This document shows, piece after piece, positions 25,472-35,147 of a stretch of DNA of 64,000 nt. This DNA comes from Pirellula sp. (lineage in GTDB: Bacteria; Planctomycetota; Planctomycetia; Pirellulales; PNKZ01). Under the pieces are notes generated by a model. The model had not been told where the DNA came from and did not search any database. It saw nothing but the letters and a program-made list of their open reading frames with translations. Positions within the stretch are counted from its first letter, which is position 1, and every line of letters starts with the position of its first letter. The stretch lies in NCBI GenBank assembly GCA_013822735.1, contig PNKZ01000005.1:240803-304802 (forward strand), in the 5' to 3' direction. Position numbers and translations under genes: made by a program.

Positions 25472-25686
25472 AAGATGCTCCTCTATCAAAGTAGTGAACG
25501 CACGCAACGAAAACTGCGGGCGCGCAGAAAAACAAACACCGTTCGGATGAGGGGCAATTTATATACCGTCGACCTTATCCGGCCCCAAGAAACAGCTGCT
25601 CGCGACATACGCGCTATGGGGTCCGGCGATTTGACGAGCGTCTATGCGCTTCGGTCATCGCAGTCGACTCAACTGAACAGATCTAG

Positions 25687-26177
25687 ATGTCACGGCTAAA
25701 CACGATCGGTGTGTTAGCGGCCAGGTTGACCGGACCTTGGTCACGAAAATACTTCGTAGCGCATGCATGCGAACCGGCTCCCAGCTTGTCGCCCGTGCAC
25801 GCGATCGGCGTCCGCTGGAAGTCCTACGACGACAACATTCGAGCCGTCGACGTCGTCGCTTTCATCCGGCATCTAGATGCGCAACTGCGACGACCCCTGG
25901 TCGTCGTGCTGGATCGGTTTAACGTCCATCGCTCGGCGATCCGTCAACTGCTGGAGCGGCGCACGCCTTGGCTCGACATCGAGCGGCTCCCGGCCTACGC
26001 GCCGACCTGAATCCGGTCGAAGCTCCGTGGAGTTGCACCAAGCACGGTCACCTCGCCAACTACAATCCCGACGATCTGTTCGACCTCGGCGACGCCGCCG
26101 TCGATTCCTTTTGCCGACAACGACGCGACCGTAGAATCAAAGAATCCTATTTTCAAACTGCTAAGCTCCAAATCTGA
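25687..26177 (+). pseudogene. IS630-family transposase remnant, frameshifted
   Basis: Two overlapping frames together give the C-terminal half of an IS630-type DDE transposase. The first (25687-26010) ends in ERLPAYAPT and includes VVVLDRFNVHRSAIRQLL with the second catalytic Asp. The second continues with ADLNPVEAPWSCTKHGHLANY, including the catalytic Glu of DLNPVE, and ends near 26177. One frameshift lies near 26005. The N-terminal helix-turn-helix part and the terminal repeats were not found, so the element is inactive and partly deleted. Confidence 0.75.
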
Positions 26178-26285
26178 CCCGGCGCATTCCATGCGCAGAC
26201 GTCGGTAACAACGGCACAAAGGCTTAGTCTTTCGATGTATGCTCGAACATGCGATCGAAGAGTACGATGGTTTCTCGAAGCACCT

Positions 26286-27713
26286 CTATGTGACAAGGAC
26301 TTTCTGAACCTCCGACGGATCACTCACGACCATCGTAGTCTCGGGCGACGCGACTACTTCCAACGAACTGTCGACCTCCATTGCCGGCCGCCAGCGTGTA
26401 TAGCCCGTCATGTGTATCGCCTTATCGGGAAGAATTCGATAACGGATTCCGCGCCAGGATATCTCGGTCGTTAAATCGGCGCGGAGCAGAGCAACTCCGT
26501 AGACGACCGGCATCCAAACGACTCCGAGAAGCAGCTCGCAAACCGTGCGCCAAGTCACTACGGGTAATCGGCGACCCTGTCGCGCAAAGACATGATATTC
26601 CAACATCCAATGCAACAGTGTCAGCGAGCGTACGGTCATCGCGGCGAATGCAAAACCGCTCAGGAGCGGTAGCCAATAAATCCAATCATCGGCGACTACG
26701 GCCAATGCTCCGCAGGCGAAAGACGCGATCGTCGCCGATATGATGGCAGCGGCGCCGACTAGGATCGATGTCCAGCAGGGGTAAAACAGGCGTCCCCAGA
26801 CCGATTGACGAAATAGATGTTGCTCCGCACCTCTGAGATCGACCGGCTCGGGATTCCATTGAATCAGCTGCGATGAAACGTACATCCGCTTGTTAAACTT
26901 GGGCAGAAGCTTGTAGCAGGTGTTCTCTTCCGTCGGATTCGCGGCCAGCGCCGACAAGAATTCCGCGGAGCAAGCGATGTCGCGACGGATCGCCAGAGTG
27001 CCGCCCCAAGAAAAGCCGTGCAGCCACATCGTCGGCAGCGAGAAGGCGGTGAAGATAAAGCGGCACCATCCGCCTGCGCTTCCCTCGCGAGGAAAGTACC
27101 AGCGGTTTCCCGTGACGGCGCCGATTTGCGGATCGGCCAACGGCGCCATCGCATCGCGCAACCAACACGGATAGGGATCGGCGTCGCCGTCAACGATGAC
27201 CACGGCACCGACTTCCGGCCCGACGGTTCGCAACACTTGATAGATCGCGCTGCACTTCAAGGTGCACGAAGTTAATGGCGGGCGCAACGATTCGATGCCG
27301 ATTCGCATCGCCGGATAATCGGCCTTCCATCGACGAATGACTTGTACGACTTCGTCGTTCGGATGATCGACGACGATGCGAATCGAATAGCTCGGATAAT
27401 CTTGCGTCGCCAAGCCGTCGAGCGTTTTACGTAGCGAGCGATCCCCGCCGCGAAGGCTTAAGATCACCAACGCCTCCGGCCACGCTCCGTCGGGAAATCT
27501 CTGAGTCGACTCCGCGAGCGTCGAGCGTTCGACATGTCGTCGGAAGTTACCCAAGAACCACGTCGTCGCGAACGTCGCAGTAACCCAGAAGCCGAAGATC
27601 AATATAGCCGCCGTATCCATGAGATCGACCAAACGAGTGGGGCGTTGCAGAAAATAACTTATGATTCCTCTTTGCAGATCTTGCACCGCCTCGGCGCCTA
27701 GAACACCGAGCAC
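26286..27713 (-). CDS. Membrane glycosyltransferase family 2
   Basis: A protein of about 475 residues with an N-terminal membrane helix (about 33-55), a GT-A glycosyltransferase domain and at least three C-terminal membrane helices. Domain features are ALVILSLRGGDRSLRKTLDGL, VVIVDGDADPYPCWLRD (the DxD-type metal site) and IGAVTGNRWYFP; the Trp-rich HGFSWGGTLAIRRD fits the acceptor region. The likely start is a GTG near 27713, though an ATG at 27617 just before the first membrane helix is possible. It is the last gene of a three-gene cluster and may add sugar to a lipid or an exported polymer. Confidence 0.8.
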   Translation of the reverse strand: MLGVLGAEAVQDLQRGIISYFLQRPTRLVDLMDTAAILIFGFWVTATFATTWFLGNFRRHVERSTLAESTQRFPDGAWPEALVILSLRGGDRSLRKTLDGLATQDYPSYSIRIVVDHPNDEVVQVIRRWKADYPAMRIGIESLRPPLTSCTLKCSAIYQVLRTVGPEVGAVVIVDGDADPYPCWLRDAMAPLADPQIGAVTGNRWYFPREGSAGGWCRFIFTAFSLPTMWLHGFSWGGTLAIRRDIACSAEFLSALAANPTEENTCYKLLPKFNKRMYVSSQLIQWNPEPVDLRGAEQHLFRQSVWGRLFYPCWTSILVGAAAIISATIASFACGALAVVADDWIYWLPLLSGFAFAAMTVRSLTLLHWMLEYHVFARQGRRLPVVTWRTVCELLLGVVWMPVVYGVALLRADLTTEISWRGIRYRILPDKAIHMTGYTRWRPAMEVDSSLEVVASPETTMVVSDPSEVQKVLVT

Positions 27714-27806
27714 ACGGAGTTTTGAAGGACTGCCAAATCAATACTTTCTTTCTCCGGGAATTCACGCGCTGAGGCGGGTGCAGCCGGACCATAACTCAAT
27801 AAATCA

Positions 27807-28559
27807 TTAGGCAACCACGGTCTGTACGTTCAGGGCTTCGCGCACGTCGAGCGGTCGGCTCGTAGGGGATGGTCCGTCAGCGAGTTGCCAGTCGCGTCGG
27901 CTCCATTGCCGGAGACAACCCCCGACCGCGTCCCACATCATCATCAACGGCGCGAGCGGCAGGAGCCAGCACCATAGGATCCGTCGCAGGCGCCCCGGCC
28001 GATGCCGGAATGCGATCGGTAGCAGCAACGCGGGAAACACGACAAGCGGTGCCGTAAGCAGACACCAGGGAGTTTTGCGAACGGTTGAAAAGATCATCAC
28101 GCCGCCGGCCGATTCACGAAGCGTCCGTAGAACGTCCGCCCGATTTTCGACCGGCACGTGATGGAACGCCGCCGACAACAGGAGCAGCGTCTTGGCACCC
28201 CATTCGCGCCGCTCGGAAAAATCGACGGGTTCGTAGATCGCTTCGACCCGGTCGGGAAATCGCTCCACCAAGCGGCGAAAAGCGGCCCGATCAGGGATTA
28301 GATCGCAAACGATAAAGCGAATCCCCGCCGAGCGCGGATCGGCGGCCATGCGCTCCGTCAGCGGTCCGCAGCCGGCACCGAGTTCGACGATGGTCGTGAA
28401 GCCTTCCGTGATCGCTCGCGTCAACGCCGCCTCGGCCAACACAGGATAATAGCGACGAAACCGCGCATTACAGAATTCCACGATCTCCATCTCGGTTCGA
28501 TGAAGAACGGAGGGAACCCGCGGGCAGGCGTTGAACTGAAAGGCGTCGCGAGTTTTCAT
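27807..28559 (-). CDS. SAM-dependent methyltransferase with membrane segment
   Basis: A 250-residue protein. Motif I of class I methyltransferases is clear in IVELGAGCGPLTERM, motif II in FIVCDLIPDRAAF, and a later FSERREWGAKTLLLLSAAFHHVP matches the post-motif region. Residues 165-205 are hydrophobic (TAPLVVFPALLLPIAF, ILWCWLLPLAPLMMMW), so it may be membrane-associated. It lies between the alkaline-phosphatase-like gene and the glycosyltransferase with gaps of about 80 and 93 bases, suggesting one operon. The substrate is unknown; a lipid or sugar intermediate is possible. Confidence 0.78.
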   Translation of the reverse strand: MKTRDAFQFNACPRVPSVLHRTEMEIVEFCNARFRRYYPVLAEAALTRAITEGFTTIVELGAGCGPLTERMAADPRSAGIRFIVCDLIPDRAAFRRLVERFPDRVEAIYEPVDFSERREWGAKTLLLLSAAFHHVPVENRADVLRTLRESAGGVMIFSTVRKTPWCLLTAPLVVFPALLLPIAFRHRPGRLRRILWCWLLPLAPLMMMWDAVGGCLRQWSRRDWQLADGPSPTSRPLDVREALNVQTVVA

Positions 28560-28639
28560 CGGATTCTTTTCGCAGCCGTCGAATTAAAAAACGGTGTCAA
28601 CCTGACAGGACGAGCACGCGCGCAAATGCAATTCGTCCT

Positions 28640-30310
28640 TTAACGAACTCCGGCCGCCGTAAGCCGTGCCATGAGCGACCGGCCTTCGAAGTGCTCGGGG
28701 ATCGGTGCCCCCAGCATGTCGAGGACCGTCGGCGCGAAGTCGACGGTTTCGACGTCATCGCTCGTATTTCCCGGCGGGATACCGGGCCCGCGGATCATCA
28801 TAAAGCCGCAGTTGCGGTGGCCCCCGGATCGATAGTACGGGAAAGGTCCGACGCGGCCGACGCCCGGCGCATCGACGACGTCGACCGGATGATCATTCCA
28901 CACGACCATAAGATCGGCGTTCGGCAACCGCGGATCGGGGTCTAGCGCATCGCCCCGTGTCCGGAGGACCTCGCGCACAAGCGTGCGGCCGGTGCGAGCA
29001 TCGACGGCGCTCCGCAAAAAGGCGGTGACACGCTCACATTCGGCTTCGTATTCGCTCGGGTCGACGATTCCGCCGACCTCGCGACCAGCGACGTTGATTC
29101 GCACGTGGCCGTCGGCATACGAAGGGAGCGCGAACGAACGCATGCGCGGCCATGCCGGTCGATACCAGACGGCCGGTATCCAGCCCGCGGCGCCGAACCA
29201 ATCTTGAAAGTACGGGAAGTGAAAGTCGCGACCCGGTGGAATCAGCCAGCCAGGCAGCAACGAGCGAAGTCGTCGTCCCACGGCCGAGGACATGTGTCGC
29301 TGCCGCCAAATATCACCGAACCAGTACCAATGTTTTCCCGCGAGTTGCGGTGGAGGCGGCGATGCATTCTGCGCCGCAGCCGCGTCGGCCGGATCGAATC
29401 CGATGTGTCCCGGGAAGTTGAAGCGATAAAGCAACTCGGGCAGCAAAATAAAGTCGCAAACGTCTGTGACGTTAGGCTGCATTCCGTGCGGTGAGTAACA
29501 GATGAAATAGTCTTCGGGTCCGCAGCGCGCTGCGAGCGAACCGACGGCGTCGTCCAGCGCACGATAGACATTGAGCAGCGGATCGTGATCGCCGCGCCAC
29601 GCGGCGTGGACGGGATGAGTTGGATCGGAGGCGAACCAGAGATCGTGCGCGGCGCCGTGAGACTCGCCGTAGACTGCCGCGAACAAATCCCAAGGTTCAC
29701 GATCGAGCAACTCGTGACAAATCTTGGTGCGAGCACGGACGCTGCGCAGCGACGCCGCCTCGAGCCAACGTTGATAGTTAGGCTTCCAAAAAACGCCGTA
29801 ATCATTGTAGATGACTTCGTTCTTGCCGTACCGAGCGTTGATATCGGCCAGCAACTCCGCCGGTTCCGATTCGCGGCGCACGTACGGATAGTGTCCGCCC
29901 CAGCCCAACAGCTGCAAGCCCGACACTCCTTCGACTCGCACCGAGACGGGGAGATCGAACAAAGCGATGCGATAGTCTTTGCCGAGCGCGAAAAACGGTG
30001 CGAATTCTTTGTAATCGTATCCGCCGTCGACCGGATCGTTTCTGAGCTTATAGGTCTTCGGATCGTAACGAACCGTTTCCCAGTAGCCGGTCGTCATCGG
30101 CTTCACGCCGGTCTGCAATGCGACCCAGCTCCCTTCCGTCGCACCGTAAGGAGCCGGTCCTTCGTGGTAGCGAACGGTGTTGAAGAAGCGGCACGAAGTT
30201 GCCGACTTTTTCAGGTCCAGCAAGTTCGGCAACTCGCCCTGCGCGAACCAGCGTTCGAGCATATCCGGATCGGCGGCGTCGAGACCGATCGCCATTACGC
30301 GACGCTTCAT
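28640..30310 (-). CDS. Alkaline-phosphatase-superfamily hydrolase
   Basis: A 556-residue protein of the phosphodiesterase/nucleotide-pyrophosphatase branch of the alkaline phosphatase superfamily. It starts MKRRVMAIGLDAADPDMLERWFAQG with the first metal-binding Asp, has the nucleophile region TEGSWVALQTGVKP, and later metal ligands in CYSPHGMQPN and in VWNDHPVDVV. No signal peptide is seen. AAGGA lies upstream of the ATG at 30310. It is the first gene of a cluster with a methyltransferase and a glycosyltransferase. The substrate (phosphate diester or phosphonate) cannot be derived from the sequence. Confidence 0.82.
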   Translation of the reverse strand: MKRRVMAIGLDAADPDMLERWFAQGELPNLLDLKKSATSCRFFNTVRYHEGPAPYGATEGSWVALQTGVKPMTTGYWETVRYDPKTYKLRNDPVDGGYDYKEFAPFFALGKDYRIALFDLPVSVRVEGVSGLQLLGWGGHYPYVRRESEPAELLADINARYGKNEVIYNDYGVFWKPNYQRWLEAASLRSVRARTKICHELLDREPWDLFAAVYGESHGAAHDLWFASDPTHPVHAAWRGDHDPLLNVYRALDDAVGSLAARCGPEDYFICYSPHGMQPNVTDVCDFILLPELLYRFNFPGHIGFDPADAAAAQNASPPPPQLAGKHWYWFGDIWRQRHMSSAVGRRLRSLLPGWLIPPGRDFHFPYFQDWFGAAGWIPAVWYRPAWPRMRSFALPSYADGHVRINVAGREVGGIVDPSEYEAECERVTAFLRSAVDARTGRTLVREVLRTRGDALDPDPRLPNADLMVVWNDHPVDVVDAPGVGRVGPFPYYRSGGHRNCGFMMIRGPGIPPGNTSDDVETVDFAPTVLDMLGAPIPEHFEGRSLMARLTAAGVR

Positions 30311-30772
30311 GGTGATAGTCCTTGATGCAAATCACGTCGGGCCGTCCCTGACGGCATGCAGGCGCCGCGTCGAGAACGTTTAGAGGATTCGCGAAAGCAA
30401 TTCATGTGCCGGTAAAGCCGGGCGAGGGCTTCATCGCACGGCGTCGAATTACCGATGTCGTCGCGACACCAAACCGCCCGGACGGCGCCAGTCGCTGTGA
30501 CCAACCAGTCGTACTCGACGGCTCGAAACTCAAGGTCCGTTTCGACGTCGCAAACTCTGACGCTAACTGATGTTAGAAGCTCGCAAACGTCGTCTGAGAA
30601 GATCAAGATTTGCCAAGCCGTCGAGAAGGATAGGGAGCGTTAAATCGTTTGGAAAAACGAGTTCGAAAGGCGATCGCCGCAATGTTGCGTCGCTCTTGCA
30701 ACGACCAACTTCGTCGCAGTTGTGAACCATCTCTAACCACGGTGGTCGATCGCAATACTTAAGCGATCGCAC
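30307..30772 (-). pseudogene. Frameshifted hypothetical gene
   Basis: Two minus-strand frames join into one protein-like sequence: MVHNCDEVGRCKSDATLRRSPFELVF and LTLPILLDGLANL in the first, then IFSDDVCELLTSVSVRVCDVETDLEF and YDWLVTATGAVRAVWC in the second. The join is near 30604. It appears to be a single gene interrupted by one indel. The family is unknown. The 3' end slightly overlaps the phosphatase gene start, so its C-terminus is uncertain. Confidence 0.4.
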
Positions 30773-30823
30773 GAATGCGCTAGAAGTTGGGAGCGTTAGA
30801 TCCGTCGTTTGGATCGCCTGGAA

Positions 30824-31264
30824 CTATAGCCGTCCGGTCAGACTCCGTTTGATCGTGGCCCAACAGCCTGGATGACCCCGTGGGGGGACCATCCGACCGG
30901 GATGTCCCGGTCTGCCGCATCCCATGGTGAACGCGCCTTCTTCGTGCCGGTGTAAAAGGACGACGTTCAGTGCAATGCCCTTCAGTTTACTGCAACCGTC
31001 CATAGACTGGTTGAACGCTTCGCTATCACCGTCGTAGACGAGCACGTCCGTCTCGTTGACCCAGAAGCCGTGGACGCGATCCGGCAGGCTGGCAACTTCT
31101 TTCAATCCCTCGAGCCACAGTTCTTTGCCGTCAACGGCCCTTGGAAATGGTCGGAACCCGCGAGGAAAACCTCCGCAGCAGCCGAAGGTAACGTATTGAA
31201 TCCTGGTTATGTTACTCGCCGCCACGGTCAGCGCTACTAGCTGGGCCGTTTGAACTACATGCAT
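30824..31264 (-). CDS. Hypothetical protein, possibly truncated
   Basis: About 146 residues starting MHVVQTAQLVALTVAASN, which could be a weak signal sequence. The part KELWLEGLKEVASLPDRVHGFWVNETDVLVYDGDSEAFNQSMDGCSKL and GIALNVVLLHRHEEGAFTMG looks like an exported planctomycete protein family I have seen but cannot name. The final 30 residues are Gly/Pro/Arg-rich and less protein-like, so the 3' end may be altered. No clear ribosome site. Confidence 0.42.
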   Translation of the reverse strand: MHVVQTAQLVALTVAASNITRIQYVTFGCCGGFPRGFRPFPRAVDGKELWLEGLKEVASLPDRVHGFWVNETDVLVYDGDSEAFNQSMDGCSKLKGIALNVVLLHRHEEGAFTMGCGRPGHPGRMVPPRGHPGCWATIKRSLTGRL

Positions 31265-31325
31265 ATTGCGACAGCTGCCCGATTCGGCGGCGTGGGCGTT
31301 GACAGAGCGGCAGGTAGCGTGCGTC

Positions 31326-31586
31326 ATGGTGTCTGTGCGATCGGGCGCTATCACCGCTAACTGCCACTTTTTTGGCGGCGACCTGGATCTCGACATCGAT
31401 CTTCGCGAAGTCATTACCGAGGAGGCATTCGAGTCCGTGCTGGCCATCATGCGTTTCGTCGCGGCGGCCGTCCGGCTGCCGGTGGTTGCAGTGGTCGAGG
31501 GCAGCGCGCCAGGGTATGCGTTCCTGCGGGTGTCGCCGGATGGACAGGCGTCATTATTGCCAGCCGGGTCAGTAAAGCGTGCCTAA
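31326..31586 (+). CDS. Small hypothetical protein
   Basis: An 86-residue frame starting MVSVRSGAITANCHFF, with an acidic segment DLDLDIDLREVITEEAFESV and an apolar one (VLAIMRFVAAAVRLPVVAVVEG). It looks more protein-like than the other frames here but its ribosome site is weak. It overlaps no other called gene. Function unknown. The bases from 31587 to 31876 hold nothing I recognise. Confidence 0.38.
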   Translation: MVSVRSGAITANCHFFGGDLDLDIDLREVITEEAFESVLAIMRFVAAAVRLPVVAVVEGSAPGYAFLRVSPDGQASLLPAGSVKRA

Positions 31587-31876
31587 CCATTTGCTCCAGT
31601 TGGCCCGCAAGACCCCGGCAAATTAGCTCGCTGGCTTCGAGTGCGTTAGGATAATTCGCAGCCGCGTTCAACTTCGAGCGGGCAACTGACCAAAGACGTT
31701 AGGCGTACAAGAGCACGTGCCAAAAACGGACGAATGTCATTCGACCGCGAGGTGTCCGCATGTGCCAAGCTCAGCAAATTGATGCATGATCATATACGAA
31801 CGCCTGTCGAAGATATTCTACGTTCCAGGCATTCTCGACATGAAATCCCTTTGTCTCCATTACGTCGAGCCGTCGG

Positions 31877-33176
31877 ATGACACCAGTTCCTATCTCAAGA
31901 TCTGAGGTGATTTCGGCATTATTACGAAACGATCCGGAAGCGCTCAGGCGCGCGATTGAAAAATCAAATGGGAATGTTTCCGACACTGAGCCGCTGTTTC
32001 TTGCCGCTGAATGCGAAGCGGAGTTGATGGAATTGCTGTTGAGGCACGGCTGGACACCGAATGTGCATGCCGAGCAGTTTCTCGACACGCCGCTGATGAG
32101 ATCGGCGAAGGAGGGCAACAAGGATGCTGTCGCGATATTGCTGAACTTCGGCGCCGACATCGCTCTTGTTGATCGCAACGGACATAACGCACTACTAACT
32201 ACTATATGCGGCCGCTGGCAAGTCGCGCGGCCATCGCGACTCCTTGCGAATACTTCTCGATGCGGGAATTGAAGTCAATCCCGGTGGAAATGTTTCGCCT
32301 CTGATGAGCGCGGTAAGTTCCGGCACCGAAGAAATTGCGGCCGAGCTCATTGCGAGAGGAGCGGATGTTCGCCGGAGCTATCCTACCGGCACTGCGCTCA
32401 CCTGGGCGATTGAAAAAAATCGCGTCGAGATGGCAACGTTACTTTTACGTCACGGCGCTCATCCGCTCGATAGGCTGCCGGAATCGGTACTTGATTCACG
32501 TGCCGAATGGCGAGGAATTTCGGCTTTGGAAATCGCTCGGCGTGAGAAGCGGCGAAAGATCAGCGAGCTTTTTGATCGATTTCTCGCCACCGGCTCGACG
32601 GCCGAAGTCGAAATGGCGACCGTCGCTGAATCGTGGCGGCGTATCGAGTCCGAACTGAACAAGTCGGAACAGATCTTAAAACGATGGTTGTCGCCGCCAG
32701 CCGGAGCAGGCGACTTTCTTGAGCTTGAACGAATGTGTAAACGGCCGCTTCCGCCTGATATGCGAGCCTGCTGGCAGACTCACAACGGACAACCGCACGG
32801 CGCCGCGATGCTTAGTGTGCCCCATGCATACGAGTGGCTCGATGGGGCGGAAGGACTCTTCCGGCTGCTTCCTTTGGCGGAGATCATCGAGGAAGCGAGG
32901 CGAATGCAATCGCTGGCGGACCAAAATGTGTTTGACGACGTGAGCGTCGATGCGGAAAACGGCATTCAGCCCGTGGCTTGGCACAAGGGGTGGCTGCCGA
33001 TTGCCGCAAATTTCTGCGGCGATCTTTGGTGTGTGGACGTCGCACCTGCAGAGAACGGCATTCCCGGTCAGATTATTTTGGTTTCGTCGGAATCGCCGAT
33101 CCGAACGAAAATCGCCGATTCCTGTCGGGCGCTTTTCCAAAGCCTCGAAGTTTCTCGGCCCGATGCGCAGGGCTGA
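31877..33176 (+). pseudogene. Ankyrin-repeat plus SUKH (SMI1/KNR4) protein gene, one frameshift
   Basis: Frame one (31877 to about 32210) gives three ankyrin-like repeats, for example TPLMRSAKEGNKDAVAILLNFGAD. Frame two picks up exactly where the next repeat should continue (GHRDSLRILLDAGIEVNP) and runs on with VSPLMSAVSSGTEEIAAELIARGAD, TALTWAIEKNRVEMATLLLRHGA and then a SUKH domain: KRPLPPDMRACWQTHNGQ, LLPLAEIIEEARRM, VAWHKGWLPIAANFCGDLWCVD. SUKH domains occur in immunity proteins against polymorphic toxins. The reading frame shifts by one base near 32205-32215. If this is a sequencing error the gene is intact, with about 430 residues. Confidence 0.72.
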
Positions 33177-33204
33177 GGCAAGGCGGCCCTTGCGGCCTTA
33201 GCAC

Positions 33205-33898
33205 CACAGCCGGAGTTTCGTCGCCATCGGACTTAACGTCGCCTACAGCAAGTCCCCTGAGAATCGGGAGATCGGGACGGTCGAACGATTGAGCAACGGC
33301 AATACCTTGATAACGGAGCTTGGCCCCAAGCCGCGACTGTTGGAGGTGGATTCCGCCGGGAAGATCAAGGTGGAGGTTGCCATAAAGCCCGAGACCGACA
33401 ACGCCCACATGCAGACCCGAATGGCCCGGAAGCTGAAGAACGGAAACTACCTCGTTCCCCATCTCCTGGCTTTCAAGGTCAAAGAGTATTCGCCTACCGG
33501 AGAAGTCCTGCAAGAACTCTCGACCGATCTGCCCGAACTTGGCGGCTGTGCTGCACAGAATTGGCCGTTCACTGCTATTCGGCTCGACAACGGCAACACG
33601 CTGGTCGCTCTCACGCACGGCAATAAGATCGTGGAGTTTGACGCACAAGGTAAGGTCGCCTGGGTAGTCTCCAACGACGACCTATCCGGCAAGCTGTTTT
33701 CCGATCCCTGTGGTTGCCAGCGGATTACCCAACGGCAACACGGTGATTGCCAGCTATGGGGCTCAGAAGGGAGTCAAGCTCTTCGAGGTCACGCGAGACA
33801 AGCAAGTCGTGTGGAAGTACGAAGGGCCGCATGGGGTCCATCATTTCCAAGTCCTCACGACGAACGGCAAGCCGATCGAAGGACGACCGCTGCGGTAG
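33205..33898 (+). pseudogene. 5'-truncated, frameshifted beta-propeller protein gene
   Basis: Repeats of the type LSNGNTLITELGPKPRLLEVD, LKNGNYLVPHLLAFKVKEYS and LDNGNTLVALTHGNKIVEFDAQGKVAWV recur about every 45 residues, as in PQQ-like or arylsulfotransferase-like beta-propellers. The coding sense starts without a start codon or signal peptide near 33205, shifts frame near 33705-33715, and continues as LPNGNTVIASYGAQKGVKLFEVTRDKQVVWKYEG to a stop at 33898. It is therefore a remnant of a longer secreted propeller protein. Confidence 0.7.
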
Positions 33899-34209
33899 AC
33901 GGCCAGGTGAGAATTGCAAAGAACTGCTTCGGCAAAGTCGTTCTCCGGGAATCTTAACCAACCCCCGATGGTCTTATGGCGACGCCGAGTACCTTTAATG
34001 TCGACAGGTGCCTCCTGCATCCCTAGCACGCTTCCGTAGCGTGCAACGTCGAAGTGAGCATTCGTCAGGACACACAGAACGGCCTCTCTCACGCCATGGA
34101 TCTGTACTTCGAGTCCTGAGCAAAGGCAGGGAGAGAATAGCGAATGCGAATCCCGCTATGGACGCTCTGGCTCATGCCGAGGAAAGCTCGTGGCGTATGC
34201 GCCGCCTCC
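33899..34209. other. Intergenic region with a degenerate repeat copy
   Basis: No gene is supported. Around 34005-34035 the bases GCCTCCTGCATCCCTAGCAC resemble a segment of the repeat at 35718-35945 (GCCTCCCGCATTCCTGGCAC), so a third, decayed copy may be present. Confidence 0.4.
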
Positions 34210-34767
34210 TCAGGTCCGATAAAAGTCGATCCAACTTACAGTGATTGACTTCGGATTGCCTTCGAAGATCGGCCTGGGCAGCTTCATCTCGAAGTACCCG
34301 TCATTGAGCGGAATCTCCTTGGTCGATTTCCCATCCCTGCCGACCAACGATATCTCCATCCAGCACGGGCTAGTGGCATCCAGTGGCGAGTCTTCCTTCC
34401 CATCCCTCCACAGTCGCACTCGATTCATGTCGTCGTCCTGACTCGACACAGCCGCATCGAGCGTGACTTTACCGTTTGAAATTCTGAGATTCTCCAGTCC
34501 CTTTAAGTGCAGTCGCAGCACCAGGTGTTCCGACCACGGCTCGCTCGACCGCTCGATTACAGCGTCGCTGATACCGACAGGGCTGCGAATCGAGATCAAC
34601 GCATTAGCCTTGTGGACTTCGACCGCCACCTTGTCCGTGTCCCGCTTCGTCGTGATCTTGAACGGCGGCTAGTAGCTGTCGTCAGCGACGGTGGCACTCA
34701 CCTGACCGATAACGACGGCGATAATGAGGAAGAGTCGTAGCTTGGCCAGTGAGTGGCTGTTGAGCAT
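34210..34767 (-). pseudogene. Exported hypothetical gene interrupted by a TAG codon
   Basis: Reading from ATG 34767, a signal peptide (KLRLFLIIAVVIGQVSATVA) is followed by DDSY, an in-frame TAG at 34671-34669 (codon 33), and then an uninterrupted continuation PPFKITTKRDTDKVAVEVHKA through RLWRDGKEDSPLDATSPCWM to GNPKSITVSWIDFYRT. The downstream part matches in pattern a small exported planctomycete family. One nonsense change thus splits an otherwise intact 185-residue gene. A downstream GTG at 34629 might give a leaderless product. Confidence 0.7.
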
Positions 34768-34902
34768 GATCCAGTCGTCTAGTTCCGTGAGACCTAGGAC
34801 TATTGTACCCCGATGGGGTATCCGCTCCGTTCTACTGCGAAGGCCTCGATCCGATCGAGCCTACGCTGCGTGCCATGCGATCGAGCCTGACCCGTTTGTC
34901 TG

Positions 34903-35108
34903 CATCATAGCCTGAATGAGGTCAGAGCGAGTCTTGGCAGATGCAAGGCCACAGCGATGAGCAATGTAGAGTGATGGACGTCGGCTCGACGAAAGCGAGG
35001 ATCGGAATCAAAGCGGATAAAAATGGGACCCAAAGAATGTCAGGAATTTTAACCCGACCTCCTGGTTCGATGAGGAAGACGGTACTTACTTAGTCTCCGC
35101 AGACGGCC
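34903..35108. repeat. Imperfect direct repeat, left copy
   Basis: Begins ATCATAGCCTGAATGAGGTC and ends near GGTACTTACTTAGTCTCCGC; similar segments occur in the same order at 35718-35915. It lies just downstream of the DUF4385 gene. No gene is supported between 34768 and 35147. Confidence 0.55.
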
Positions 35109-35147
35109 CTTTGTTTACAGCCTCAATGACAGCTTCACTGCCACCGA

